From Thermoguttaceae bacterium (lineage in GTDB: Bacteria; Planctomycetota; Planctomycetia; Pirellulales; Thermoguttaceae), in contig JAFRFG010000012.1 of the NCBI GenBank assembly GCA_017434455.1, positions 1-43,687 of the forward strand: a stretch of DNA of 43,687 nt. The letters are read 5' to 3'. A program made the translations under genes and the position numbers. Position 1 is the first letter of the stretch; every line of letters begins with the position of its first letter. Positions 16,931-27,021 of this stretch are shown piece by piece. Below the pieces are notes generated by a model that searched no databases, was not told the origin of the DNA, and was given only the letters and a program-made list of their open reading frames with translations.

Positions 16931-18439
16931 ATGTCTCGATCTTGGAGAAAAGCTGTTTTTGTCAAACCGCTTGTGGCATTGTTTTGGGTTGTCTTTCTCG
17001 CGGCGGCGGTCGGCCTTCTCGGCAAAACCGTCCCCGGTTCCCGAGCGGCGATTCACCGCGTCGCCGGTTATTTGCGTCTGGGGCCCGTCGCCGAGCGTTT
17101 TCTCCCCCTGGAGGAGGATCATCACGGCGGGGAGGGGCATCACCATGAGGAAGATGAGGAGCATCACCACGAGGAGTCTTCCCCCCCGGCCGGTTTCGCC
17201 AAAGAGATCACACTCTCTGGAGCGGCGCAGAGGAATTTCCAGATCGACGACTCCGCGATCACGGCCGTCGAGCTGAGCGATTACCACCGAACGTTTTCCC
17301 TCCCGGGGGTTTTGTGCGAACGTCCGGGGCACACGTTCATCGACGTTCCCTCTCCGGTCTCGGGGGTGGTGACGCGCGTTTGCCATGAGGAGGGAGAAGT
17401 CGTCTGTCCCGGGGAGCCGCTCTTTGAGATTCTGCTCAACCGCCAGGAGATGATCCAGGCCCAGGGGGAGTACCTCTCCTCGCTGAAGGCCAACGAGATC
17501 AACCACTCGGAGATCGAGCGGCTCAGCGCTCTGGACGCGGGGATCGTTCCGCAGAAGAAGCGGGAGCTGGCGTATGAAAACCAGCGTCTCGGCGTGGAGA
17601 TTGTCAACCAGCGGCGAACCTTGGAGCTGATGGGACTCCCCGCGGCGCGGATCGACAGCGACCTGGAGCAGCGGCGGGAGATCATTCAGTCGATATCGGT
17701 CTTGGTTCCCGAGATCCCCCATGAGGGGAGCCCCGACCCGGATACTGAACAGATCGTGACGATGGACGAGCTTAATGTCTGTGTCGGGCAGAACGTCACC
17801 GTGGGGGAGGCGCTTTGCCATCTGACGAATCTCGGTTCCCTGGTGATCAAGGGACGGGCCTTCGAGGAAGATCGGGACCGCCTGGAGACGGCGCTGAAAA
17901 GTCGGTACGAAGTTACCGCGATTTTCGGCGGTAATAATTCCCGGGAGGTGGTCTCGGGGCTTTGGATCCGCTCGATCGAAAATCGGGTCGACGCCGACAG
18001 CGGCGCCCTGAGCTGCTGTATCGATCTGGCCAATCGGGGGGATGTCTACCGGGCGGGGGATCTTTCGGGGAACACCGACGACCAGAGGCGTTACGTGACC
18101 TGGCATTTCCAGAAAGGGGAGCTTTGCGAGCTGCGGATTCGGTACGATCTGATACCGAACTGCATCGTCCTTCCGGCCGACGCGGTGGCCAGCGACGTGG
18201 GGGAGACCTGCGTCTTCGAGTGGGTCGGGAGCGAAAACGATCAAAAAATCTGGCGCCGGACCCCCGTTCACCTTTTGGAAAAAACCAAGGATACCGCCGT
18301 GATCGCCCATGACGGCTCGATCTTTCCCGGCGCGCTGGTGACCGTCAAAGGGGCGGAGCTTTTGCTCTCGGCGCTGACCGCGCGGAATCAGAAGGCCGCC
18401 GGCGGCGGGGGCGTTCAGCACGGCGATCACGTTCACTGA
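16931..18439 (+). CDS. RND efflux periplasmic adaptor (membrane fusion protein, CzcB/CusB-like)
   Basis: About 502 residues. N-terminal membrane segment at 12-31, then a His/Glu-rich loop at 61-82 (DHHGGEGHHHEEDEEHHHEE) that probably binds metal. The adaptor core follows: a barrel-sandwich/lipoyl-like half IDVPSPVSGVVTRVCHEEGEVVCPGEPLFEI near 140-170, an alpha-hairpin of about 80 residues, the second lipoyl half around VCVGQNVTVGEALCHLTNLGSLVIKGRAFEED, and a beta-barrel. It would link the pump to the TolC-like channel. The ATG at 16931 is chosen for AGGGAG 11 nt upstream; an ATG at 16901 is the alternative. The C-terminus ends HGDHVH, another small His cluster. Confidence 0.85.
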   Translation: MSRSWRKAVFVKPLVALFWVVFLAAAVGLLGKTVPGSRAAIHRVAGYLRLGPVAERFLPLEEDHHGGEGHHHEEDEEHHHEESSPPAGFAKEITLSGAAQRNFQIDDSAITAVELSDYHRTFSLPGVLCERPGHTFIDVPSPVSGVVTRVCHEEGEVVCPGEPLFEILLNRQEMIQAQGEYLSSLKANEINHSEIERLSALDAGIVPQKKRELAYENQRLGVEIVNQRRTLELMGLPAARIDSDLEQRREIIQSISVLVPEIPHEGSPDPDTEQIVTMDELNVCVGQNVTVGEALCHLTNLGSLVIKGRAFEEDRDRLETALKSRYEVTAIFGGNNSREVVSGLWIRSIENRVDADSGALSCCIDLANRGDVYRAGDLSGNTDDQRRYVTWHFQKGELCELRIRYDLIPNCIVLPADAVASDVGETCVFEWVGSENDQKIWRRTPVHLLEKTKDTAVIAHDGSIFPGALVTVKGAELLLSALTARNQKAAGGGGVQHGDHVH

Positions 18440-18493
18440 CCGCGGAAACACCCCGCCAACCTTCACAGCGCGAATAACAAAGTGTAAAAAACA

Positions 18494-21400
18494 ATGTTTA
18501 ATACCATAATCCGATTTTCATTGAATCATCGGCTGATCGTCCTGGTCTTCGCGGCGGTTCTTCTGTGCGTCGGAATCACCACCGCGCGGCGTCTGAGCGT
18601 CGACGTTCTCCCCGACCTGAACCGCCCGCGGGTGGTCGTGATGGCCGAGTGTCCCGGAATGGCGCCGGAAGAGGTCGAGACGCTGGTGGTCGTTCCGATC
18701 GAGACCTACCTCAACGGCGCGGCGGGAGTGAAGGCCCTGCGCAGCAGCTCCACCGCCGGTTTGGCGACGGTGACGGTCGAGTTCGACTGGGGGGCCGAGA
18801 TGGGAAACTGCCGAAGAATTGTCGATGAGCGGCTTCAGCTGTCCGCCGAACAGCTCCCCGAGGGGATCGTCCCCCGGATGATCCCGACCGGTTCGATGAT
18901 GGGACAGGTGATGTACCTGACCCTGTGGGACGACGCCGAAGAGCTCTCGGGGATGGAACTTCGCTCCCTGGCCGACTGGGTGGTCCGCAAGAGAATCCTG
19001 GCCTTGGGCGGGGTCGCCGAGGTGCTGGTGATCGGGGGCGATCTGAAACAGTATCAGGTGCTGGCCGATATCGACCAGATGGCGAAATTCCAGGTGACGT
19101 TTTCCGACATCGAGGAGGCGCTGCGCGGAAGCAACCGGAACGTGACGGGCGGTTTTTTGACGGACCAGGGGCCGAACGAGCTGCTGGTTCGCTCGATGGG
19201 ACGGGTCGACGATTACCGCCAGCTCCAGTCGCTGGTGGTCAATCCGAATCTGGTTCCCCCCATCCAGCTGCGCCAGGTGGCGAGCATTGTCGAGGCCCCG
19301 GCCGTGAAGGTGGGGTCGAGCGGCATCTATCTGAAGAACCCCGACGGAACCCGGACCGCCCGGGACTCGGTCGTTCTGATCGTCGAGAAGCAGCCCGGCC
19401 AGGATACCCGGGAACTCTCCCGGCGGATTATCGATGTCGCCGCGGATATCCAGCGGGGGATCAACCTCACCCATCCCCAGGTCAAAATCGAGCCGGTCTA
19501 TGAACAGGAGACCTTTATCAACCTGGCGATCGCCAACGTCGAGGAGGCCCTGGAACTGGGGGCGGTCTTTATTTTGGTGGTGCTGTTTCTCTTCCTGATG
19601 AATATCCGCATCACCTTCATCACGATGCTGGCGATCCCGATTTCGATCGTCACCACCTGCATTTTGTTCGCGCTGTTCGGCCTGTCGGTCAATACGATGA
19701 CCTTAGGCGGATTGACGGTGGCCGTCGGGGAGCTGGTCGACGACGCGATCGTCGATGTCGAGAACATCTATCGGCGGCTGCGGGAGAATTTCCGCCGAGA
19801 CGCCTCCGCCCGAGAAAGTACCCTGCGGGTGGTTTTCGGCGCCAGCTGCGAGATCCGCAACTCGGTCGTCTACGGGACGGTCATCGTCGTGATCGTCTTT
19901 CTTCCCGTGTTTTTCCTGCGGGGGATGGAGGGGAGAATCTTCGCGCCGATGGGGATCGCCTATATCGGTTCCCTCTTAGCGTCGCTGCTGGTCTCCCTGA
20001 CCGTGACTCCCGTGGTCGCGTACCTGATTCTCCCCCAAAAGGCCGAAAAGCACCGCGACCGGGACAGCGTGATCTTTCGCTTTTCCAAATGGTGCGCCGA
20101 ACGGGCGATCCGCTTCAGCTTGGCGTTCCCGAAGACGATTCTGTTTTGTTCGTTAGTGATGGCGGCCGTTGCCGCGGCGGTGTTTCTGACGCTGGACCGC
20201 GACTTTGTCCCACCCTTTAACGAGGGAGCCCCGCAGGTGATGATCTCCCTGGCTCCGGGAACATCACTCAAGACCAGCGAACGGGTGGGGGCGAGCGTTT
20301 CGGAAGAACTGCTGGAGATCGACGGCATCAAGACGGTCACCCGCAAGACCGGCCGTCCCGAGCTGGACGAGCACGCCGTCCCGGTCAATACCTCCGAGAT
20401 GGTCTGCGGGGTTGACCTTCAAAGGGGACGGCCCATCACCGAGATCTTCGCCGATATCGAGCGGGTAATCTCGCCCGAGCACCTCCCCGGGGTAGTCGCC
20501 TTTTATGATCAGCCCCTCCAGCATTTAATGGCTCACTTAAGGACCGGGACGCGGTCGAAAATCGCCATCAAAATCCGCGGCGACGATCCGCTTTTGCTGC
20601 GCCGCCGCGCCGCCCGGATCCAGAAGCTCGTTTCAACGATCCCCGATATCGGGAATCCCCGCATCGATCCGATTCAGAAAGATATCCCGCAGGTTCGCTT
20701 CCACCTCGACCGTCAGGCGCTGGCCGCCTACGGCCTGGTCCCCGAGACGGTCAACTCGATGATCGAAACGGCGATGCGGGGAAAGGTGGCCACACAAATA
20801 CTGGAGGGAAAACGGACGATCGACCTTCTTCTTCGCGCCTCGGACACGTACCGTGAGGATCTCGACGCCCTGGCCCGAATGCGGATCCGGACCCCCGGCG
20901 GAAGGGTTATCCCGCTGAGCGAGGTGGTGACGATCGACCGGCACGCCACCGGGCCGAGCCGTATCGATCACGAGGCGGGACAGCCGCAGATCACGGTGCA
21001 GATGAATCCTCAGACCCGAACGGCGGTCGAGGTCAAAGAAGATATCGACCGGGCGCTGGCCCCCTATTGGGACGAACTGACCGGCGACGGGGTCTATTTG
21101 GAAATGACCGGCCTGTTCCAAAGCGAGCAGGAATCGTCCCGGCGGCTGCTGTTGCTGTCGGCCTTGTCGCTGATGATGATCGTTTTGGTGCTGTACCAGA
21201 TGTTCGGCTCGATGAATATGTCGCTTCAGGTGATCTCGGTGCTCCCCCTGGCGCTGGCCGGCGCGGTGGCGGCGCTGGTGGTGACCGGGCAGAACCGCTC
21301 GATCCCGAACCTCATTGGGATGATCTCGCTGTGCGGGATCGCCTCGCGCAACGGGATCTTGATCATCGATCACTATTTCCACCTCGTTCGCTTTGAGGGG

Positions 21401-21685
21401 GCTTCGTTCGATCGGGAGATGATCGTCCGCGCCGGGCGGGACCGGGTGGCGCCGGTGATGATGACCTCTCTGACGGCGATTTTGGGGCTGCTCCCGATCA
21501 CCGTCTCGCCGAATACCCCCGGCCGGGAGATCCTCTATCCGATCGCCACGGTGATCGTCGGCGGCCTGGTCACCTCGACGCTGATGGAGTTCTTCACGCG
21601 GCCGGCGCTGTTTTGGGTCTTTGGCCGAAACAGCGCCGCGAAGCTCGTTGAAAAAGAGCGCTTAGGAGACGATCGTCTGACTTGA
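18494..21685 (+). CDS. Heavy-metal RND efflux pump (CzcA/CusA family)
   Basis: 1063-residue inner-membrane proton-driven exporter with two six-helix halves and two large periplasmic loops. Typical family segments: SVDVLPDLNRPRVVV near 35-50, PEEVETLVVVPIE, the TM4 motif VAVGELVDDAIVDVEN at 409-424, and RNGILIIDHYFHLVRFEG in the second half. In TM4 the Asp416 and Glu423 expected for proton relay are present. The first Asp of the CzcA DFG motif is replaced by Ala410, as in copper/silver-type CusA. Of the CusA methionine triad only one position looks conserved by eye. Metal specificity is thus unclear. No clear Shine-Dalgarno precedes the ATG, 55 bp after the adaptor gene. Confidence 0.92.
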   Translation: MFNTIIRFSLNHRLIVLVFAAVLLCVGITTARRLSVDVLPDLNRPRVVVMAECPGMAPEEVETLVVVPIETYLNGAAGVKALRSSSTAGLATVTVEFDWGAEMGNCRRIVDERLQLSAEQLPEGIVPRMIPTGSMMGQVMYLTLWDDAEELSGMELRSLADWVVRKRILALGGVAEVLVIGGDLKQYQVLADIDQMAKFQVTFSDIEEALRGSNRNVTGGFLTDQGPNELLVRSMGRVDDYRQLQSLVVNPNLVPPIQLRQVASIVEAPAVKVGSSGIYLKNPDGTRTARDSVVLIVEKQPGQDTRELSRRIIDVAADIQRGINLTHPQVKIEPVYEQETFINLAIANVEEALELGAVFILVVLFLFLMNIRITFITMLAIPISIVTTCILFALFGLSVNTMTLGGLTVAVGELVDDAIVDVENIYRRLRENFRRDASARESTLRVVFGASCEIRNSVVYGTVIVVIVFLPVFFLRGMEGRIFAPMGIAYIGSLLASLLVSLTVTPVVAYLILPQKAEKHRDRDSVIFRFSKWCAERAIRFSLAFPKTILFCSLVMAAVAAAVFLTLDRDFVPPFNEGAPQVMISLAPGTSLKTSERVGASVSEELLEIDGIKTVTRKTGRPELDEHAVPVNTSEMVCGVDLQRGRPITEIFADIERVISPEHLPGVVAFYDQPLQHLMAHLRTGTRSKIAIKIRGDDPLLLRRRAARIQKLVSTIPDIGNPRIDPIQKDIPQVRFHLDRQALAAYGLVPETVNSMIETAMRGKVATQILEGKRTIDLLLRASDTYREDLDALARMRIRTPGGRVIPLSEVVTIDRHATGPSRIDHEAGQPQITVQMNPQTRTAVEVKEDIDRALAPYWDELTGDGVYLEMTGLFQSEQESSRRLLLLSALSLMMIVLVLYQMFGSMNMSLQVISVLPLALAGAVAALVVTGQNRSIPNLIGMISLCGIASRNGILIIDHYFHLVRFEGASFDREMIVRAGRDRVAPVMMTSLTAILGLLPITVSPNTPGREILYPIATVIVGGLVTSTLMEFFTRPALFWVFGRNSAAKLVEKERLGDDRLT

Positions 21686-21719
21686 GCCGCTAAGAGAAAA
21701 AGATGAGAAGGAGAAACCG

Positions 21720-22277
21720 ATGAGATATACCTTTGTTTTGTCCGCGGCCGCCGTTTGCCTGGCCTTGTTTGTTTTGGGGTGCGGCAGGGTCGATTCCCGC
21801 GCCGGGGACGAACATGAGCATGGCCAGCAGGAACACGGAGCGCACGAGCACGGCGAATCCTGGGCGTTGGCCAAGCACGGGCAGACGGCCGCGCGCTTTC
21901 CGGGGGGAGCGTACGCGCTGGAGGTGACCGGCGAGGAGGCCTCGGGACTGGTGACGGCCTATTTGACCGACGCGCGCTTTGAGCCGCTCGAGGCCGACGC
22001 GGCGCAGATACGGCTGAATTTCGCGGCCGACGGCGCGCCGGAGAGTTTTACTCTGACAAGAAAAGAAAATACCGCCTCGGGCGAGGCGGTATTCACCGTG
22101 ACCGACCAACATCTGGCCGAGTTGATTCACGACGGCTGGCGGGGCAAAGCGGCCGCGTGGACGGCGATCGGCGGCTCCCCCTACAGCGCCGAGCTGGTAA
22201 AACTGGGAGGCCGCGATCACCACGATCACGATCACCACGACCATGATCACCGCGACCATGATCACCGCGATCACTGA
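21720..22277 (+). CDS. Histidine-rich lipoprotein of efflux cluster
   Basis: 185 residues. Signal peptide with lipobox VLGC, Cys21 as the lipidated residue. A His/Glu stretch follows at about 30-46 ([16 protein letters not shown]), then a compact central domain of roughly 110 residues with no recognised family. The last 21 residues are an almost pure His/Asp tail encoded by tandem GATCAC/GACCAT units. The likely role is binding or buffering metal at the periplasmic face for the adjacent pump. AGAAGGAG precedes the ATG. Its last 7 bp overlap the end of the convergent gcvPB, so the His tail is partly antisense to gcvPB. Confidence 0.75.
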   Translation: MRYTFVLSAAAVCLALFVLGCGRVDSRAGDEHEHGQQEHGAHEHGESWALAKHGQTAARFPGGAYALEVTGEEASGLVTAYLTDARFEPLEADAAQIRLNFAADGAPESFTLTRKENTASGEAVFTVTDQHLAELIHDGWRGKAAAWTAIGGSPYSAELVKLGGRDHHDHDHHDHDHRDHDHRDH

Positions 22278-23710
22278 GCCGGCTTCTTATACGACAGCAC
22301 CGGATTGCGGGCGGCTTTGGTCTCGTCGGGACGGCCGATGACGGTGTTGTGCGGCGCGCCCTGGACGAGCTCGGGGGTCGTCTCGGCCTCGCGGGCGATC
22401 TGTTTCATCGCCTCGGCCAGCGCGTCCAAACGCGACTTGCTCTCGGTCTCGGTCGGCTCGAACATCATCGCCTCGTGAACGATCATCGGGAAGTAGATGG
22501 TCGGCGGATGGTACTTAAAGTCGATCAGCCGCTTGGCGATATCGAGCGTCCGCACCCCGCTGGGGGCTTGACGCAGGTTCGAGGCGACGAACTCGTGCTT
22601 GCAGAGGGTGTTGAACGGGATATCGAAGTATTCACTCAGGCGGCAGCGGAGATAGTTGGCGTTGAGCACCGCCAGCTGCGCGGCGTTCTTGAGCCCCTCG
22701 TAGCCGACCGACTTAATGTAGGCGTACGCCTTGAGGCAGACGCCGAAGTTGCCGAAGAACGACTTGACCTTTCCGATCGACTTTTCCTCATCGGCGTCGA
22801 AGACGATCTGGCCGTCCTCACCGCGGCGGATGGTCGGGTAGGGAAGGTAGGGGCGCAGAAATTCTTTGACGCCGACCGGCCCGGCTCCCGGACCGCCGCC
22901 GCCGTGCGGGGTCGAGAAGGTCTTGTGAAGGTTGACGTGGACCACGTCGAACCCCATATCTCCCGGACGGGCGACTCCGACAATGGCGTTGAGGTTCGCG
23001 CCGTCGTAGTAGAGCAGCCCTCCGCAGTCGTGCACCAGGCGGGAGATCTCAAGGATATTCTTTTCGAACAGTCCGAGGGTGTTCGGATTGGTCAGCATCA
23101 GGCCGGCGACATCCGGGCCGCACTTGGCGGCCAGATCGTCGAGATCAACCAGCCCGTCCGGCCCGCTCTTGACCACCCGGACCGTAAAGCCCGCCATCAC
23201 GGCGCTGGCCGGGTTGGTGCCGTGGGCCGAGTCGGGGATCAGGACGACCTTGCGGTCGTTCTGCCCCTGGTCGCGAAGATAGGCGTGGATGATCATCATC
23301 CCCGTCAGTTCCCCGTGGGCCCCGGCGGCCGGCTGGAGGGTGAAGGCGTCCATCCCCGTCAGGTCGGCGAGCATCTCCTGAAGCTCGCACATCAGATGGT
23401 CGGCGCCCGGCTGGACGCAGTTGGGGTGGATATCGGCGAAGCCGGGCAGCTGCGCGGCCCACTGATTGACCTTGGGACTGTATTTCATCGTGCAGGAGCC
23501 CAGGGCGTAGGTCCCGTCGTCGACCCCAAAGGCGCGGTGCGACAGTTCCACGAAATGGCGCACCGCCTCGACCTCGGACAATTCGGGGAGGTCGACCGGG
23601 GTACTTCGCAGCTGATCGTGGGGGATATTCTCGGTGGCCGGGGGAAGGTCGTCCATCGGGAAACGGAACGCGTTGGAGCCGGGAACGTCTTTTTCGAATA
23701 GGAGTTTCAT
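22271..23710 (-). CDS. gcvPB: Glycine dehydrogenase (decarboxylating) subunit 2
   Basis: 479-residue C-terminal half of the two-subunit P-protein, the PLP-dependent enzyme that decarboxylates glycine and passes aminomethyl to the lipoyl arm of GcvH. The PLP-lysine region [24 protein letters not shown] is present, as are [12 protein letters not shown] and [11 protein letters not shown]. The start overlaps the gcvPA stop by ATGA. The split P-protein is usual in many non-proteobacterial lineages. It is the last gene of the operon, and its stop lies inside the end of the convergent His-rich lipoprotein gene. Confidence 0.96.
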   Translation of the reverse strand: MKLLFEKDVPGSNAFRFPMDDLPPATENIPHDQLRSTPVDLPELSEVEAVRHFVELSHRAFGVDDGTYALGSCTMKYSPKVNQWAAQLPGFADIHPNCVQPGADHLMCELQEMLADLTGMDAFTLQPAAGAHGELTGMMIIHAYLRDQGQNDRKVVLIPDSAHGTNPASAVMAGFTVRVVKSGPDGLVDLDDLAAKCGPDVAGLMLTNPNTLGLFEKNILEISRLVHDCGGLLYYDGANLNAIVGVARPGDMGFDVVHVNLHKTFSTPHGGGGPGAGPVGVKEFLRPYLPYPTIRRGEDGQIVFDADEEKSIGKVKSFFGNFGVCLKAYAYIKSVGYEGLKNAAQLAVLNANYLRCRLSEYFDIPFNTLCKHEFVASNLRQAPSGVRTLDIAKRLIDFKYHPPTIYFPMIVHEAMMFEPTETESKSRLDALAEAMKQIAREAETTPELVQGAPHNTVIGRPDETKAARNPVLSYKKPAQ

Positions 23711-25095
23711 TGAATCGCCTCCCGCGCGTCGTCCATCACGTCGACTAACTGGTCAATCTCTTCGGGGGTTCGTTTTTCGGTGAAGGCCAGAAGGACCCCT
23801 CCCTCCACGGGGATGCCTCCGGTGGTATCGGGGAAAGTGATCTTTTTGGCGTTGAGCGCTTCGTCCTCGCCGGTGTAGCGTTTGTGCCACAGATCGATCG
23901 TCGCCTCGATCCACTCCTCGGGGGTGTCGGATCCGACGACAAACTCGCGGAAGAACGGCCGATTGTAGAGCAGAGGCATGCCGCGCAGTTCAAACTGCTC
24001 CCGGGCGTAGAGCGCCAGCCGGTGGGAACGTTCGGCCGCCTGGCGGAACCCCACCGGACCGACCACGGTCAGGTAGATCGAGGCGGCCAGGGCGTTGAGC
24101 GCCTCGTTCGAGCAGATGTTGGAGTTCGCCTTCTCGCGGCGGATATGCTGTTCGCGGGCCTGCAGCGTTAGGACAAAAGCCCGGTTTCCGTCGGCGTCGG
24201 TAGTTTCCCCGATGAGCCGGCCGGGGATCTTGCGCATCAGTTTTTGCGTCACCGCCATAAAACCGACATGCGGGCCGCCGTAGCTCATGGGGCTGCCCAG
24301 CGGCTGGGCGTCGCCGACGGCGATATCGGCGCCGTATTCCCCGGGGGATTTGAGCAGCGCCAGGGAGACGGGGTCGACCTGCATAATGACCAGCGCGGCG
24401 CTGTTTTGGCGCACCGCGGCGATCATTTCGGCGGCCGGTTCCAGGCAGCCGAAGTAGTTCGGCTGGGGAATGACCACCGCGGCGACCTGGTCGCTGAGCG
24501 CGGCGGTCAGGGCGTCCGGATCGGTTGCCCCGTTTTTCGCCGGAACCGTTTGAACGTTCATGATCCCGGAGCTGGCGTAGGTCTTAACGATCTGCGCGTA
24601 GTCGGGGTGGACCGTCTCGGGAAGGAGAATCGTCTTTTTCTTGGTCCCCTCGGCGGCGATCGCGCAGGCGCTGGCCAGGGCCGAGCCGCCGTCGTAGAGC
24701 GAGGCGTTGGCGATATCGAGCCCCGTCAGCCGGCAGATGTAGGTCTGGTACTCGAAGATCGACTGGAGGATCCCCTGAGACAGTTCCGGCTGATAGGGGG
24801 TATAGGCCGTGTAGAACTCCTCGCGGGCCAGCAGCTCGCCGACCGCCGCGGGGATAAACGCGTCGCTGCAGCCGCCCCCCAAAAAGCAGGGGGCGTCGTC
24901 GGCGCTGAGGTTCTCGCCGGCCAGCTCGCGCAGATGGGCGCGCAGCCGCGGTTCGGTCATCCCCGGGCGGTCCGGGAGCCGGCATTGGTCGAGGATTTCA
25001 CGGGGGATATCATCAAAGAGTTGATCGAGCGACTCCAACCCGATGGTTTGGAGCATCGCCTCGATCTCCCCTTGGCTGTGGGGAGTGTATTTCAT
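23707..25095 (-). CDS. gcvPA: Glycine dehydrogenase (decarboxylating) subunit 1
   Basis: 462-residue N-terminal half of the P-protein. Recognisable segments are [61 protein letters not shown] and the QPNYFGCLE loop. It works only with GcvPB. The gene starts 25 bp after gcvH and overlaps gcvPB by 4 bp, so subunit synthesis is probably coupled. Confidence 0.96.
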   Translation of the reverse strand: MKYTPHSQGEIEAMLQTIGLESLDQLFDDIPREILDQCRLPDRPGMTEPRLRAHLRELAGENLSADDAPCFLGGGCSDAFIPAAVGELLAREEFYTAYTPYQPELSQGILQSIFEYQTYICRLTGLDIANASLYDGGSALASACAIAAEGTKKKTILLPETVHPDYAQIVKTYASSGIMNVQTVPAKNGATDPDALTAALSDQVAAVVIPQPNYFGCLEPAAEMIAAVRQNSAALVIMQVDPVSLALLKSPGEYGADIAVGDAQPLGSPMSYGGPHVGFMAVTQKLMRKIPGRLIGETTDADGNRAFVLTLQAREQHIRREKANSNICSNEALNALAASIYLTVVGPVGFRQAAERSHRLALYAREQFELRGMPLLYNRPFFREFVVGSDTPEEWIEATIDLWHKRYTGEDEALNAKKITFPDTTGGIPVEGGVLLAFTEKRTPEEIDQLVDVMDDAREAIQ

Positions 25096-25121
25096 CGCGC
25101 CACCGAAATGGTTTTGGGGGG

Positions 25122-25496
25122 TTACTCGCAGATCTTTCGATAGGCCTCGGCGTCGAGCAGCGAATCGGCCGCGTGCGGATCGCTGACCTCAAGGACGAAG
25201 AACCAGCTTTCGTACGGGTCGGCGTTGACCTTTTCGGGAGCGCTTTCCAGCTCGGCGTTCGTCCGAACGACATTGCCGGCCGCCGGGGAATAGATCGGGG
25301 AGACCGCCTTGACCGACTCGATGGTGCCGGCTTCGGCGGCGACCTCCAGATGGGCCCCGATTTCGGGCAGCTCAACGAAGACAATGTCGCCAAGGTTCGA
25401 CTGGGCGTAGTCGGTGATCCCGACAAAGGCCTGGCTGCCGTCGAAACGGACCCACTCGTGGGTGGAGGTATAACGAAGATTTTCGGGAATATTCAT
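25122..25496 (-). CDS. gcvH: Glycine cleavage system H protein
   Basis: 124-residue lipoyl carrier that shuttles the aminomethyl group between P-, T- and L-proteins. The lipoylation site is Lys63 in GTIESVKAVSPIYSP, and the N-terminal LRYTSTHEWVR is typical. Lies 63 bp after gcvT. No lipoate ligase or L-protein gene is in the window. Confidence 0.97.
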   Translation of the reverse strand: MNIPENLRYTSTHEWVRFDGSQAFVGITDYAQSNLGDIVFVELPEIGAHLEVAAEAGTIESVKAVSPIYSPAAGNVVRTNAELESAPEKVNADPYESWFFVLEVSDPHAADSLLDAEAYRKICE

Positions 25497-25559
25497 AGAA
25501 GTGTCCTGATTGTTACAGGTGAAGGTGTATGGGGAAATATCGATAAACGGCCGGGAAAG

Positions 25560-26678
25560 TTACTTTTTCGATTTGGTTTTCTTCGAGTAGAAGATCCCTT
25601 TCTTGACCTCGGCGGCGACCGGCTTGCCGCGGATGACGACGTCGACGGCGGTTCCCGGCTCGGAAAGCTCCTTGGGGAGCAGCGCCAGGGCGACCATCTT
25701 TTCGAGCGTCGGGGCGAACATCCCGGTCGTCACGAAACCGACCGTCTTGCCGTCTTTGGCCACCTCGTAACCGGCGCGCGGAACACCGCGGCCGACCATC
25801 TCGACCTCGCACAGGAAACGCTCCCGTCCCCCCTCTTTTTGGGCCTTAAGCGGGGCTTTGCCGATGAAGTCGTCGTCGATCTCGGTCCGGACAAAGAAGC
25901 CCAAGCCCGCCTCGACGGGGGTGATCGTCTCGGTGATCTCATGGCCGTACAGCGGCAGCTTCGCCTCGAAGCGGAGGGTATCGCGCGCCCCCAGCCCGAT
26001 CGGGGTGATATCCTCGCCGCCGGCGCGCAGGATCGCGTCCCACAGGGCGGGGCCGTCGGCCGCGGCGCAGTACAGCTCGAAGCCGTCCTCGCCGGTGTAG
26101 CCGGTTCGGGACAACAGGCAGGTGACGCCGGCGACCTCGACATCGCGGGCGAAGTGGAAGAACTTCACTCCCGAAAGATCCAGCGAGGTAATCTTCTGGA
26201 GAACTTCCTCCGCCTTCGGCCCCTGGACGGCCAGCTGGGCGAATTGGCTGGAAAGGTTCTCGCAGCGCAGGTTCTCGGGGCAGTGCTTCCGGAACCAGGC
26301 GAAGTCTTTGTCGGTATTGGCGGCGTTGACCACGACGAAGAAATCGTCGTCGGCAAAGCGGTAGACGATCAGATCGTCGACCGTCCCCCCGTCCTCCTGG
26401 CAGATCGGGGAGTAGATCGTCTCGCCGGCGGCGATCCGATCGATGTCGTTGGTGATGAGCGACTGAATGAACCTTTTCGCTCCCTGGCCCTGAACGATGA
26501 TCTCTCCCATGTGAGAGACATCGAACAGCCCGGCCCGCTGTCGGACCATCTTATGCTCGCTGAGGATACCGCCGGCGTACTGCACCGGGAGTTCCCAGCC
26601 GCCGAAGTCGATCAGTCTGCCGCCGCACTCGACGTGCTTTTGAAAAAGCGGCGTTCGCTTTAAAGCGTTCTCTCCCAT
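25560..26678 (-). CDS. gcvT: Aminomethyltransferase (glycine cleavage T protein)
   Basis: 372-residue THF-dependent enzyme releasing ammonia and forming 5,10-methylene-THF from the aminomethyl-lipoyl group. Motifs: the GGRLIDFGGWELPVQY start, LFDVSHMGEI, the catalytic-Asp region LITNDIDRIAAGETIYSP, and SRTGYTGEDGFELY. The frame is open 29 codons upstream of the chosen ATG (26678), but AAAGGAA precedes that ATG and the family N-terminus starts there. The C-terminus ends in a Lys-rich tail. First gene of the gcvT-H-PA-PB operon. Confidence 0.95.
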   Translation of the reverse strand: MGENALKRTPLFQKHVECGGRLIDFGGWELPVQYAGGILSEHKMVRQRAGLFDVSHMGEIIVQGQGAKRFIQSLITNDIDRIAAGETIYSPICQEDGGTVDDLIVYRFADDDFFVVVNAANTDKDFAWFRKHCPENLRCENLSSQFAQLAVQGPKAEEVLQKITSLDLSGVKFFHFARDVEVAGVTCLLSRTGYTGEDGFELYCAAADGPALWDAILRAGGEDITPIGLGARDTLRFEAKLPLYGHEITETITPVEAGLGFFVRTEIDDDFIGKAPLKAQKEGGRERFLCEVEMVGRGVPRAGYEVAKDGKTVGFVTTGMFAPTLEKMVALALLPKELSEPGTAVDVVIRGKPVAAEVKKGIFYSKKTKSKK

Positions 26679-26782
26679 AAAGGTTCCTTTCGACTTGAGT
26701 TCACGGTCTGTCGGTATGATCCCAGGCCGCCGGAGACGTAGTTTTCGGGCGGCCCCTATATTCAAACCAGTCTAATATATTC

Positions 26783-26812
26783 ACCGGTTTTGTACAACGA
26801 AAAAACCGGTTT
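26783..26812. promoter_or_regulatory. Pair of ACCGGT palindromes upstream of gcv operon
   Basis: ACCGGTTT occurs at 26783-26790 and 26805-26812, start-to-start 22 bp (two helical turns). The second is a 10-bp palindrome AAACCGGTTT. They lie about 105-135 bp before gcvT in the divergent region shared with glgX. A dimeric repressor or activator site is plausible; no glycine riboswitch was seen. Confidence 0.4.
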
Positions 26813-26902
26813 CTTTTCCGCCTCATGGGGGGCGTGTTATGAGGGAGAAGCCAGCTGTGAGGGTTCTTCGGAAAAAAACCTCCTCAAAGAGCGGGGAAAT
26901 CC

Positions 26903-26931
26903 TTCACACAGCCCCGTCTAGGTAGTATAGT
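26903..26931 (+). promoter_or_regulatory. glgX: glgX promoter
   Basis: TTCACA (26903-26908), 17-bp spacer, TATAGT (26926-26931), each one base off consensus, about 90 bp before the glgX ATG. The rest of the divergent region back to gcvT holds no gene. Confidence 0.65.
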
Positions 26932-27021
26932 AAAAATGCAGTGTTTAGGCAAGGATAGGTAAATCCCGTTTTTCCCCGTTATTTTTCGCCGGGGGATAGA
27001 CAGTACGCAAGAGGTCTTTCG

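Noticed and set aside
16874..18466. 530-codon frame antisense to the membrane fusion protein gene
   Set aside because: Composition artefact of a GC-rich gene; no ribosome binding site and no domain.
25173..26663. 496-codon frame antisense to gcvH-gcvT
   Set aside because: Shadow of two well-identified genes; it also crosses their intergenic gap without any signal.
26679..27021. Glycine riboswitch ahead of gcvT
   Set aside because: Looked on the minus strand for the conserved tandem-aptamer segments and found none; only palindromes and a promoter for the divergent glgX.
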